NCBI GenBank assembly: GCA_041747855.1
Contig: JBGTEJ010000089.1
Location: 1 to 24,493, forward strand
Direction: 5' to 3'
Length of the DNA stretch: 24,493 nucleotides
Source: ZC4RG35 sp041747855
GTDB lineage: Bacteria; Actinomycetota; Acidimicrobiia; Spongiisociales; ZC4RG35
Shown: positions 14,312 through 22,071 of the stretch, in pieces
Layout: each line of letters opens with the position of its first letter
Position numbering within the stretch: position 1 is the first letter of the stretch
The notes under the pieces: model-generated
The model's input: the letters and a program-made list of their open reading frames with translations, nothing else
Told to the model about the DNA's origin: nothing
Database searches by the model: none
Program-made: the position numbers and the translations under genes

Positions 14312-15769
14312 CTATCGGGGCGGCGGCGTGCCCGGGGTGCCGGTCGGAGCAGGGTTTCGGAAGAGCTGGAAGGTCCCGTCAAGATCCATGACCCATCCCT
14401 CGGCCAGCAACCGGTCAACGAGATCGGGTATCTCTTCGACGGCGCGACGGGTGTCAATCACGAGGTACTCGATGGTGTCGGGATCGTGGAGGGGCGGATA
14501 CTTGCCTGCGACACCCCAATTCTTCGGTGCGAACGGGTTGGGTGTCATGTAGACGTGACGCCGATGGGCCAGGTGCGGGGTCAGATTCCAGTGTGCACTG
14601 ACCACCGCTTCATCGGGGATCGTGTTGAGGATCCGGCCAACCTCAGCGTGTTCAACCGCTGAGAGACCCGACCACATTCCGAAGCGTTTGATCAGGTCGG
14701 GCCCGGCAAGACCGAGACCCATGACGGCGATCCACACGGCTGCGATCAAGGCTCCCTTCTTTCCGTAAGGAAATCGCCACCGGGGCCGCTTTGGATCGTC
14801 GATGAGCCGAGCCAACCGGGCGGCGCCCAAGGGGACGGCCACCGCCAGCACCCCAAGGAGATAGGCGGTGTAGTGCCATAGGATCTCGTGCTGGTACCCA
14901 TGGGCACTGGCAAGATTCGCCACTGTTATAGGCAGCCCAAGGAGAAGCACCCTCGGAGCCCAGAAGGCGAGAACCCCGGGAATCAAGATGCTGGCCAGGT
15001 ACTCCGCCCTCGGCCAGGTGAGCAGCGTGGACAGGTCCGAGGAGTAGCGGCCCGTGTAGATCAGCTCACCCGTCGGCGAGAAGCCGGGCAGGATCACCAG
15101 TAGTGAGAGGGCCTGGAACCCCACCGCAAGCGCGGCCAGCACATAGGCTTGGTTGCGTGCTTCTTTCCACTGAAACCACCAGAACAAGGCAAATGGAGCG
15201 ATCAGTAGACCAGAGTCCTCCTTGACCAGCAGAATCAAAGCCGCAAGGACCAACGCCAGGGTGTAACGCTTCCGAGTGGCCGCCAAGAAGCTGGCCGGGA
15301 AGAGGACAATGGCGAGGGTCTCGGGATGAAAAGCATCCCAGGGGGTCCACACCATCGCGGGGGCAAGAAGAACCGCAGAAGCCGCCGCGACCGCCAGCCA
15401 GGGACGGAGCCCCTCCCCTCTGGCGATGACGAAGCTGAGCCATCCGGCTACGGCCGGGATCAACGCACACAGTACGACCAGGACCTCCGCATGGGGCAAC
15501 ACCCAGTAGATAGGCACCATCACCAAGAGGATGTATGAGGCGTGGTCCGCGAAGAGATGAAGGCCACGGAGGGTGATGAAGGGCTCCTCGAACCTGGAGA
15601 GCAACCAGAGTCCCTGGTCGAAGATCCCCAGGTCGAAGGCGCCGAAACCAAGACCATGAAAGCGGTGCAGAGCCAAGTAACCCATCCACACCGTCCACAG
15701 GACGACGATGCCGACCATGGTGGACTCTGCCCGCCGTGCGTCGATGAATCTGAGGAAGTTCGTATACAT
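14312..15769 (-). CDS. DUF2079 polytopic membrane protein
   Basis: A 485-residue membrane protein of the DUF2079 family, whose fold suggests a relation to GT-C glycosyltransferases; the biochemical role is not established. The N-terminal motif FGAFDLGIFDQGLWLL (about residues 41-57) is diagnostic. About ten hydrophobic segments follow, with FAPRVLLLGLP-like and TAYLLGVLAVAVPL helices, and then a soluble C-terminal domain (about 370-485, containing HLAHRRHVYMTPNPFAPKNWG). The frame stays open upstream to 15844, but MYTNFLRFIDARR at 15769 is the natural start; the extra 25 residues are charged and unlike the family. It is divergent from the amino-acid binding-protein gene, across a 138-bp shared upstream region. 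Confidence 0.85.
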   Translation of the reverse strand: MYTNFLRFIDARRAESTMVGIVVLWTVWMGYLALHRFHGLGFGAFDLGIFDQGLWLLSRFEEPFITLRGLHLFADHASYILLVMVPIYWVLPHAEVLVVLCALIPAVAGWLSFVIARGEGLRPWLAVAAASAVLLAPAMVWTPWDAFHPETLAIVLFPASFLAATRKRYTLALVLAALILLVKEDSGLLIAPFALFWWFQWKEARNQAYVLAALAVGFQALSLLVILPGFSPTGELIYTGRYSSDLSTLLTWPRAEYLASILIPGVLAFWAPRVLLLGLPITVANLASAHGYQHEILWHYTAYLLGVLAVAVPLGAARLARLIDDPKRPRWRFPYGKKGALIAAVWIAVMGLGLAGPDLIKRFGMWSGLSAVEHAEVGRILNTIPDEAVVSAHWNLTPHLAHRRHVYMTPNPFAPKNWGVAGKYPPLHDPDTIEYLVIDTRRAVEEIPDLVDRLLAEGWVMDLDGTFQLFRNPAPTGTPGTPPPR

Positions 15770-15907
15770 TCGGGGACGACTGTCTGGAGACTGTACCGGA
15801 GGCTCATTCGAGCAATGTCTGCGCAACTCACCCAAACGGCACAAGTTGTTTACCCTTACAACGCGCTGGGGGCTTTCCCCGGTTGTACAGATGGAGGAAT
15901 CTCAAAC

Positions 15908-16687
15908 ATGAAAAAAACTTTCCGACTGGTGGCCCTGTCCGCGGTCTTCGCCCTCGTGGCGGCCGGCTGCGGTGACAGCACTACCACCACTACGGAGGCA
16001 GCCGCCCAGCTCGAGCTGGTGACTGCCGGCACTCTGACGGTCTGCACCGAAACCCCCTACCCACCCATGGAATATGTGGACGAGTCCGGCAACTACACCG
16101 GCTTCGACATGGAGCTCATGAGAGCTATTGCAGAGGATCTCGACCTCGACTTCGTTGTGGTCGAGGCCGGTTTCGACGCAATAACCGGTGGGCTGGCATA
16201 CGATCAATGCGACGTGGCCGCGGCGTCCATCACCATCACTGACGAGAGGGCCGAGGCGGTCGACTTCTCCAGCTCCTACTTCGAGGCCAAGCAGTCACTT
16301 CTGGTCAGGGCAGACTCCGGTATAACGTCGTTTGCCGACATGGTGGGCAAGGTATTGGCTGTCCAGACAGGTACCACTGGCCACTTCTACGCTCGCGACA
16401 ACGCACCAGCTGGAGTGCAATTGCTCGAGTTCCCCGATGCCGATGGGCCATATCTGGCGATCGAGGCCAACACCGCCGCCGGCTTCATGACCGACCTGGT
16501 CGCGACCCAGGGGTATGTCGACAGCAATCCGGGTTGGATCGTGGCCGAGACCTTCGAGACCGACGAGGTGTACGGACTGGGGACCAAGGACGTTCCCAAC
16601 CTCCTTGCAGCGATCAATGCCACCCTGGCAAAGTTCCGCACCGACGGCACTTACGACAGGATCTTCTCGGACTGGTTCGACGGCTGA
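15908..16687 (+). CDS. Polar amino-acid ABC transporter substrate-binding lipoprotein
   Basis: A family-3 solute-binding protein of 259 residues. ATG 15908 has GGAGG 10 nt upstream and starts a clean lipoprotein signal (MKKTFRLVALSAVFALVAAGC, Cys21). The upstream in-frame codons to 15542 lie antisense to the DUF2079 gene and are ignored. After a short TTTTT linker, the mature domain shows GTLTVCTETPYPPMEYVDESGNYTGFDMEL (ligand-site strand), the CDVAAASITITDERAEAVDFSSSY motif of the family, and VLAVQTGTTGHFYA. It leads a three-gene importer with a permease and a GlnQ-type ATPase. The amino acid bound is not evident. Confidence 0.92.
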   Translation: MKKTFRLVALSAVFALVAAGCGDSTTTTTEAAAQLELVTAGTLTVCTETPYPPMEYVDESGNYTGFDMELMRAIAEDLDLDFVVVEAGFDAITGGLAYDQCDVAAASITITDERAEAVDFSSSYFEAKQSLLVRADSGITSFADMVGKVLAVQTGTTGHFYARDNAPAGVQLLEFPDADGPYLAIEANTAAGFMTDLVATQGYVDSNPGWIVAETFETDEVYGLGTKDVPNLLAAINATLAKFRTDGTYDRIFSDWFDG

Positions 16688-16704
16688 TCTGAGACAAACT
16701 CAAC

Positions 16705-16736
16705 GGAAAGGGCGACCCACTAGGGTCGCCCTTTCC
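16705..16736 (+). terminator. Perfect 14-bp hairpin between binding-protein and permease genes
   Basis: GGAAAGGGCGACCC (16705-16718), loop ACTA, GGGTCGCCCTTTCC (16723-16736). It is perfectly paired, begins 17 nt after the binding-protein stop and ends 7 nt before the permease ATG. The T-run is part of the stem rather than behind it. It probably limits read-through or protects the upstream mRNA 3' end. Confidence 0.8.
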
Positions 16737-16743
16737 ATATCCC

Positions 16744-17529
16744 ATGAGTAAACGGCGCAAACAGCTGATTATCAACATCGCCCTATACGGGTTCGCCGTC
16801 GCCCTCGTCGTCCTGGCGACCATTTTCGGCGACTGGGAGAGGATCGCCGGCAACTTCTTCAACATCGACGTCGTCAGGGCCATGCTTCCCGAGGTGCTCA
16901 CGATTGCGGCCCGGAACACCGTCCTCTACACCATCGCATCTTTCAGTATCGGACTGGTGATCGCCTTGACTCTGGCACTGATGCGTATGTCCACCATCCT
17001 CCCCTATCGAGCGTTTGCGATCGGATACATCGAATTGTTCCGTGGGCTCCCTGCACTGGTCACGCTCATACTGCTTGCATTCGGGATCCCCATCGCCTTC
17101 AGCATCCGTGTTCCGGGAGGACAGGTCGGCGCTGCGATCCTGGGGCTCTCAATCGTTGCTGGGGCGTACATGGCGGAGACCATACGAGGAGGGATCGAGG
17201 CTGTTCCCCGTGGTCAGGCCGAGGCCGCCCGGTCGCTGGGCATGTCCCAGAGTCGGACCATGATGACCATCGTTCTCCCCCAGGCCTTTCGCATCATGAT
17301 TCCGCCGCTGACCAACGAGATGGTCCTCCTCATCAAGGACACTTCCCTCTTTTTCGTGATCGGATCGACCCCGGCCACCAGGGAGTTGCTCAAGTTCGCC
17401 CGTGACTTCATGTCGAATCGTCGCAACGCCACTCCCTTGACGGTCATCGCCATCGCCTACCTTCTGATCACACTCCCTCTCACCTACCTGGTGAGGAAGA
17501 TGGAGAAGAGAACCGCGAGGTCGAGATGA
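16744..17529 (+). CDS. Polar amino-acid ABC transporter permease (HisM/GlnP family)
   Basis: A 261-residue inner-membrane permease. Family landmarks are LTIAARNTVLYTIASFSIGLVIAL, YIELFRGLPALVTLIL (the conserved FRGxP segment), the coupling motif EAVPRGQAEAARSLGMSQSRTMMTIVLPQAFRIMIPP (EAA loop), and LLIKDTSLFFVIG. About five helices are predicted, as usual. The ATG at 16744 follows the hairpin by only 7 nt and has no Shine-Dalgarno sequence, so translation start would depend on the hairpin being open or on RNA processing. The stop overlaps the ATPase start (ATGA). Confidence 0.92.
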   Translation: MSKRRKQLIINIALYGFAVALVVLATIFGDWERIAGNFFNIDVVRAMLPEVLTIAARNTVLYTIASFSIGLVIALTLALMRMSTILPYRAFAIGYIELFRGLPALVTLILLAFGIPIAFSIRVPGGQVGAAILGLSIVAGAYMAETIRGGIEAVPRGQAEAARSLGMSQSRTMMTIVLPQAFRIMIPPLTNEMVLLIKDTSLFFVIGSTPATRELLKFARDFMSNRRNATPLTVIAIAYLLITLPLTYLVRKMEKRTARSR

Positions 17530-18263
17530 CGCCAGCGATCGAGATTCGAGACCTCCACAAGAACTTCGGAAAACTCGAGGTCTTGAAGGGGATCGATCTC
17601 TCGGTCCGACAGGGCGAGGTGGTCTGTGTGATCGGCCCTTCCGGGTCGGGAAAGTCGACCTTGCTCCGGTGTGTCAACCGTCTCGAGGAGCCGACATCGG
17701 GGACCATCCTCATCGAAGGCGAGGACATAACCGACCCGGACGCCGACATAGACCGGATCCGAACTCACATCGGAATGGTCTTCCAGCAGTTCAATCTCTT
17801 CCCTCACCTCAATGTCCTCGGTAACCTGACTGTCGCGCAGACGAAGGTTCTGAAGCGGCCAAGGAAGGAGGCGGAAGAGACCGCCCGTCAAATGCTGGAG
17901 AGGGTCGGTGTGCCTGAGAAGGCCGAAGAGTTCCCCATACGACTCTCTGGCGGCCAGCAACAACGGGTGGCCATCGCACGCGCCCTGTGCATGGACCCCG
18001 ACATGATGCTTTTCGACGAGCCCACATCGTCCCTCGATCCGGAGTTGGTGGGGGAGGTGCTCGCCGTGATGCGCTCCCTCGCAAAGGAGGGCATGACGAT
18101 GATGGTGGTGACACATGAGATGGGGTTCGCCAGGGACGTATCCGACCGGGTCGTCTTCATGGACGAAGGAGCGATCGTCGAACAGGGGCCCCCCGAACAG
18201 GTCCTGGGTAACCCGAGCACAGATCGCGCCAAACGCTTCCTACGGATGGTCCAGGAGAAATAG
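17526..18263 (+). CDS. glnQ: Polar amino-acid ABC transporter ATPase (GlnQ-like)
   Basis: This 245-residue ATPase drives the importer and has every expected motif: Walker A GPSGSGKS (37-44), Q-loop Gln87 in VFQQFNLFPH, signature LSGGQQQ (140-146), Walker B MMLFDEP (160-166), D-loop SSLDPE and H-loop His197 in VVTHEMGFA. The VFQQFNLFPHLNVL and VVTHEMGFARDVSDRV strings are typical of GlnQ/HisP. Translationally coupled to the permease by an ATGA overlap. Only 14 bp separate it from the methylenetetrahydrofolate reductase gene, which could share the transcript. The symbol indicates family, not proven glutamine transport. Confidence 0.92.
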   Translation: MTPAIEIRDLHKNFGKLEVLKGIDLSVRQGEVVCVIGPSGSGKSTLLRCVNRLEEPTSGTILIEGEDITDPDADIDRIRTHIGMVFQQFNLFPHLNVLGNLTVAQTKVLKRPRKEAEETARQMLERVGVPEKAEEFPIRLSGGQQQRVAIARALCMDPDMMLFDEPTSSLDPELVGEVLAVMRSLAKEGMTMMVVTHEMGFARDVSDRVVFMDEGAIVEQGPPEQVLGNPSTDRAKRFLRMVQEK

Positions 18264-18277
18264 ACTTCCCGCTAGCG

Positions 18278-19228
18278 ATGCGTGTAATTGACCACTACGA
18301 GCGGGCCACCGATCCGTTGATCTCCTACGAGATCGATCCTCCTCAACGAGGGGGATCGATCGAAGGTGCTTTCGGTTTGATCGAGGCGCTACTCCCGTTC
18401 AACCCACCGTTCATCGATGTGACCAGCAGAGCGGCCGAAGCCCACTACGAGGAATTGCCGGGCAACTTCGTCCGGAGGCACATCAAGAAGAAGAGACCGG
18501 GCACCCTCGGCATCTGCGCCGCAGTCCAGTATCGCTACGGCATCGACGCGGTGCCCCACATCCTGTGCCGTGGCTTCACCCGAGAAGAAACCGAGGACGC
18601 TCTCATCGAACTCCACTACCTGGGGATCAGAAACGTCCTCGCGGTACGTGGGGACGACTTACAACATCCGAAACCGGAGCGTCCTGACAGGACGGTGAAC
18701 ACCTACGCCAACGAGCTGGTCTCACAAATCACCAATATGAATCAGGGTCGATACCTCGAGGAGATCGATAACGCCCGACCCACCGAGTTCTGCATCGGTG
18801 TGGGGGGATATCCGGAGAAACACGAGGAAGCCCCGAACTTCGACTGGGACATCGCCAATCTGAAGAAGAAGGTGGAGGCGGGGGCGGATTACGTCGTTAC
18901 CCAGATGTTCTTCGACAACACCCACTACTTCAGATTCTTGGAGATGTGCCGGCAGGGGGGGATCACGGTACCGATCATTCCGGGTCTGAAAGTCCTCGCC
19001 ACCAAAAGACAGCTCCAGATCCTGCCCAAGGTCTTCGGAGCCGAGATCCCGCCGGTTTTGGCTGCCCGGGCGGCCGAAGCCGAAACCAACGCTGATGTGG
19101 CCGACCTTGGAGTCTCCTGGGCCATCGATCAGGCACGTGGCCTCCTCGATTCCGGGGTTCCCGGCGTCCACTTCTATGTCATGAGCACCGCCGCCCACGT
19201 ATCGAGGGTGGTCAAGGACCTCCACTAG
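18278..19228 (+). CDS. metF: Methylenetetrahydrofolate reductase
   Basis: It reduces 5,10-methylene- to 5-methyl-tetrahydrofolate with FAD, supplying methyl groups for methionine synthesis. The 316-residue length fits bacterial MetF. Catalytic Glu18 lies in ISYEIDPP (usually SFEFFPP), the flavin/folate site RGD at 124-126 in NVLAVRGDD, and VTQMFFDNTHYF is the classic substrate-binding string. Several stretches (GTLGICAAVQYRYGIDAVPH, FCIGVGGYPEKHEEAP) resemble the MetF type I associate with Bacteroidota more than typical actinobacterial MetF. No Shine-Dalgarno sequence precedes the ATG, 14 bp after the ATPase gene, so co-transcription with the importer is plausible. Confidence 0.93.
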   Translation: MRVIDHYERATDPLISYEIDPPQRGGSIEGAFGLIEALLPFNPPFIDVTSRAAEAHYEELPGNFVRRHIKKKRPGTLGICAAVQYRYGIDAVPHILCRGFTREETEDALIELHYLGIRNVLAVRGDDLQHPKPERPDRTVNTYANELVSQITNMNQGRYLEEIDNARPTEFCIGVGGYPEKHEEAPNFDWDIANLKKKVEAGADYVVTQMFFDNTHYFRFLEMCRQGGITVPIIPGLKVLATKRQLQILPKVFGAEIPPVLAARAAEAETNADVADLGVSWAIDQARGLLDSGVPGVHFYVMSTAAHVSRVVKDLH

Positions 19229-19311
19229 TCATCGCCGCTCAATCCGAAGCCGGCCGCGGTTACGAACATGCAGAAAGAAGAGTTCGAGTCTTCACACCAT
19301 GGCAAATCACT

Positions 19312-19902
19312 ATGCCAGCCCATCTAGGCTTGCCCTCTCAGGTGACACTTCGAGAGCAACCCGAACGTGAGCGCGATTCGACCTTGGTCGAGGGTATCGC
19401 AAGGTCTGATCGCGCCTCATTGGAGACCGTGTACCGGGAGTTTTCCGGTGCGGTCAAGACGACGGCATGGCGGGTGCTACGTGACGACTCGCTCTCAGAA
19501 GACGTGGTACAGGACGTGTTCGTGAGCCTATGGAAAGAACCCGGTAGATTCGACCCCGACAGAGGTAGCCTCAGGGCATTCCTCTTGACGTTGGCGCATC
19601 GGCGCGCGGTCGACATCGTTCGTTCTGAGCAGGCTCGAACCAGACGTGAGGAGACCGTCCCCGAGTCCGTGGCGGGTGACATCGACGAAGAAGTCTGGGC
19701 TCTGACGGTCGGGGAGAAGGTCAGGTCCGCCCTTTCGAATCTGGCCGATGGGGAGAGGCAGGCTATCGCCCTGGCCTATCTGCACGGGCTTAGCTATGTG
19801 GAGGTGGCTGAGAAGCTCGGGGCACCCGAGGGGACAGTGAAGAGCCGGATCAGATCCGGGATGAGGAAGCTGTCAGTTTCGTTGGGTGAGGTTCGAACAT
19901 GA
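19312..19902 (+). CDS. ECF-type RNA polymerase sigma factor
   Basis: This directs RNA polymerase to stress-regulon promoters and is probably held inactive by the adjacent anti-sigma factor. In the 196-residue form, region 2 covers about residues 38-108 (SLETVYREFSGAV, DSLSEDVVQDVFVSLW, LRAFLLTLAHRRAVDIVR). Region 4 covers about 135-188 (ERQAIALAYLHGLSYVEVAEKLG, then the recognition helix APEGTVKSRIRSG). The start is uncertain: ATG 19312 has no Shine-Dalgarno sequence, GTG 19342 is an alternative, and both lie before region 2. Its stop overlaps the RskA-like gene by ATGA. The SigK/RskA-like pairing suggests an autoregulated operon, but no clear ECF promoter was identified upstream. Confidence 0.93.
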   Translation: MPAHLGLPSQVTLREQPERERDSTLVEGIARSDRASLETVYREFSGAVKTTAWRVLRDDSLSEDVVQDVFVSLWKEPGRFDPDRGSLRAFLLTLAHRRAVDIVRSEQARTRREETVPESVAGDIDEEVWALTVGEKVRSALSNLADGERQAIALAYLHGLSYVEVAEKLGAPEGTVKSRIRSGMRKLSVSLGEVRT

Positions 19903-20624
19903 CACATGAAGAACTCAACGCACTAGTCGCCACCTATTCCGTTGACGCACTTCAAGGTGAGGAACTGATCGCCGTCGAGACCCACCTCGAGGGTTGTGCC
20001 ACCTGCCGCGATGAGCTCGACTCCTTCCGGCAGGCATTAGCCCAGTTGGTCCCCGATTCACCGGCCCCATCAAAGGTCTGGGAACGCATCGTCGCCGAGA
20101 TCGACGCTACCGATGCGAACCCTGCTTCAACCGACTTGCCCGCCCCCATCGACCTTGCCGCGGAGCGGGGCGGACGGAGATCGGGTTGGTTGACCACAAT
20201 GGCTGCGGTCGCGGCCTTGGTGTTCGCCACTCTCGCCATCGTCCAGCAAGCCACTATCTCGAACCTGACCGGTGACTCGGCGGTGGCACTGGCAGCTGAG
20301 CGTGCGGCTGCCGAACCTGGAGCCTTCGTGGAGAACTTCGAGGTCGAAGGGGTGGCGGTGGCCCGTGTGATCCTCACCACTGACGGCCGGGGATTCGTGG
20401 TGCCCACCGATGATCTCCCCGCCCTCCCCACAGAGAGGGCGTACCAACTCTGGGTGATCAATGACGAGAATCTCGTCATATCCGCAGGAGTCCTTGGGCA
20501 TGACCCGACAGCCGCCACCTTCACCTGGACGGGCACGGTCTCCGGGTTCGCCCTCACCCGGGAGATCGCCGGCGGAGTGATCGCCAGCGAAGGCGACGTC
20601 GTTTCAGTCATCACGGGTGCTTGA
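19899..20624 (+). CDS. RskA-like membrane anti-sigma factor
   Basis: A 241-residue single-pass anti-sigma factor. The cytoplasmic N-terminus has the zinc-binding anti-sigma signature H-x3-C-x2-C (His29, Cys33, Cys36 in THLEGCATCRDEL), which binds the sigma factor. A membrane helix lies at about 97-117 (WLTTMAAVAALVFATLAIVQQ). The outer domain (about 118-241) is of RskA type, with RAYQLWVINDENLVISAGVLG and a Gly-rich ending. In that family, signal-driven proteolysis of the anchored protein frees the sigma factor. ATGA overlap with the sigma gene and 3-bp gap to the next gene indicate one operon. What signal is sensed is unknown. Confidence 0.92.
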   Translation: MTHEELNALVATYSVDALQGEELIAVETHLEGCATCRDELDSFRQALAQLVPDSPAPSKVWERIVAEIDATDANPASTDLPAPIDLAAERGGRRSGWLTTMAAVAALVFATLAIVQQATISNLTGDSAVALAAERAAAEPGAFVENFEVEGVAVARVILTTDGRGFVVPTDDLPALPTERAYQLWVINDENLVISAGVLGHDPTAATFTWTGTVSGFALTREIAGGVIASEGDVVSVITGA

Positions 20625-20627
20625 ACT

Positions 20628-21563
20628 ATGACCACTCCGACCGTCCGATCCGGACTGCTCCTCGTCGACCGTTTGAGGGAGCGAATCACCGAGGCTGCGA
20701 GTCGACCCTTCAAACACGCACCGTATCCTCTGGCGAAGACCCTCGAACACCATGGCGACCCGGGATTGCTCGGCCCCGACTCGGTCTCGTGGGCCGTGAT
20801 GGGAGATGTGGCCACCTTCGTCGGTGGGGTGAGGGCCCTGCTCATCCAGGCGGCCCACCCCGAGGTAGTCGCAGGCGTCGGTGACCATTCTCGCTACCGA
20901 GATGACCCTCTAGGGAGACTGTCCCGCACTTCGGCATATGTGACTGCCACCACGTATGGGGCGATCCCAGAGGTCGAGCGGGCAGTCGCCATCGTGAGAA
21001 GGATCCACAGCCCTGTTGCCGGGGTGTCCTCCCGCGGTGTCCCTTACGACGCCGGGCAACCGGATCTGTCGGCATGGGTCCACAACACTCTCACCGACTC
21101 GTTCCTCGTGGCAAACCAGGTCTTCGGAGGTGTCAGGCTCGAGGCCGGGGACGCCGATCGGTTCGTGGTCGAACAGACCAGGGTTGGGGAATTGCTCGAT
21201 GCAAGGCCTCTCCCCAACACCGCCGACACCCTTGCCCGGTGGATGGTGGAGCATCCCGACATCGGGCCCTCACCGGAGATGCGCGACGCGGTCGCCTTCC
21301 TCACCGATCCTCCCTTGGAGGTATCTCTCAAACTCGGATATCGAGTGCTCCTGGAAGCGGCTGTAGCAACCATCCCACCAACACTCCAAGCGGTTCTCGG
21401 TGTGCGAGGCAGACGAGGGGCGGTGAATGTCGGCAGGTCTGCGATCGGCACTCTCCGATGGGCGATGGGCTACTCACCGTCGTGGAGGTTGGCGCTCAAC
21501 AGGGTCGGAGCTCCCGAGCCTGAAGGACGGTTCCGGCAGGACCCTTTGGCGGCCATGCGATGA
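20628..21563 (+). CDS. MpaB/DUF2236-family oxygenase-like protein
   Basis: A 311-residue member of the DUF2236 family, which includes MpaB and the latex-clearing protein Lcp, heme-dependent enzymes that act on isoprenoid or polyene chains. The conserved block is IQAAHPEVVAGVGDHSRYRDDPLGRLSRTSAYVTATTYG (about residues 73-111), followed by AWVHNTLTDSF (about 149-159), whose His152 is a candidate heme ligand by family pattern. There is no signal peptide. The gene begins 3 bp after the anti-sigma stop, so it is in the sigma operon and may be part of that stress response. The substrate is unknown; assignment to family is firm, to reaction is not. Confidence 0.85.
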   Translation: MTTPTVRSGLLLVDRLRERITEAASRPFKHAPYPLAKTLEHHGDPGLLGPDSVSWAVMGDVATFVGGVRALLIQAAHPEVVAGVGDHSRYRDDPLGRLSRTSAYVTATTYGAIPEVERAVAIVRRIHSPVAGVSSRGVPYDAGQPDLSAWVHNTLTDSFLVANQVFGGVRLEAGDADRFVVEQTRVGELLDARPLPNTADTLARWMVEHPDIGPSPEMRDAVAFLTDPPLEVSLKLGYRVLLEAAVATIPPTLQAVLGVRGRRGAVNVGRSAIGTLRWAMGYSPSWRLALNRVGAPEPEGRFRQDPLAAMR

Positions 21564-21611
21564 GCTCTTCCGACCCCTCTCACACCACGGTCTCAGATGG
21601 CGACCAGGAGT

Positions 21612-21617
21612 TACCCT
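21612..21617 (+). promoter_or_regulatory. -10-like hexamer for a leaderless cupin transcript
   Basis: TACCCT ends exactly 6 nt before ATG 21624, with no Shine-Dalgarno sequence in between. It supports ATG 21624 over the ATG at 21597, which would place the hexamer inside the coding region. Confidence 0.45.
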
Positions 21618-21623
21618 GAGCCC

Positions 21624-22052
21624 ATGAGCGACTACAAGGTGTTGGAAATGGGAGGGCTCGACGAGTGGCGCGAGCACTTTGGCGGATTCCGGCCGCAGAC
21701 CTCACGGTATGGCCGGCGGGTGCTCGATCATGATCTCGGCTCGCAATACATCGGCATGACGGCGAACGCCTACGAACCGGGCGAGGAAGCCGGCTACTGG
21801 CATGCCCACTCTCGTGTGGAGGAGTTGTACGTGTTTCTAGCCGGACGTGGCCAGATGGGTCTCGACGACGACGTCATCGATGTCGGCCCGGGCACGGTCG
21901 TGCGGGTTGGCCAGGGTGTCGCCAGGACGTGGCGTTGCGTGCCCGACAGTCCCGAACAGCTGCGATGGCTGTGTATACGTGGGGGAGGCGAGGAGTTGCC
22001 GCCCCTTCCAGACGACGCAAGTCCAGACAGAGACCGTCCGTCGCCCTGGTAG
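21624..22052 (+). CDS. Cupin-domain protein
   Basis: A small 142-residue single-domain cupin. The first cupin motif is recognisable in YWHAHSRVEELYVFLAGRGQMGLDDD (about residues 54-79), with metal-type ligands His55, His57 and Glu61 or Glu62. The second motif, VGPGTVVRVGQGVARTWRCVPDSPEQLRWLCIRG, lacks an obvious histidine, so metal binding is uncertain. Such cupins are often sugar or small-molecule binding proteins or isomerases. ATG 21624 is chosen because of the leaderless -10 spacing. It follows the MpaB-like gene by 60 bp and precedes the PlsC gene by about 20 bp; no functional link is evident. Confidence 0.8.
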   Translation: MSDYKVLEMGGLDEWREHFGGFRPQTSRYGRRVLDHDLGSQYIGMTANAYEPGEEAGYWHAHSRVEELYVFLAGRGQMGLDDDVIDVGPGTVVRVGQGVARTWRCVPDSPEQLRWLCIRGGGEELPPLPDDASPDRDRPSPW

Positions 22053-22071
22053 GAAGCCCGGGCCACAATTG

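Noticed and set aside
15846..15891. Promoter for the amino-acid binding-protein gene
   Set aside because: TACCCT, TACAAC and TACAGA are all possible -10 boxes, but none has a convincing -35 at 16-18 bp, so no single call is supported.
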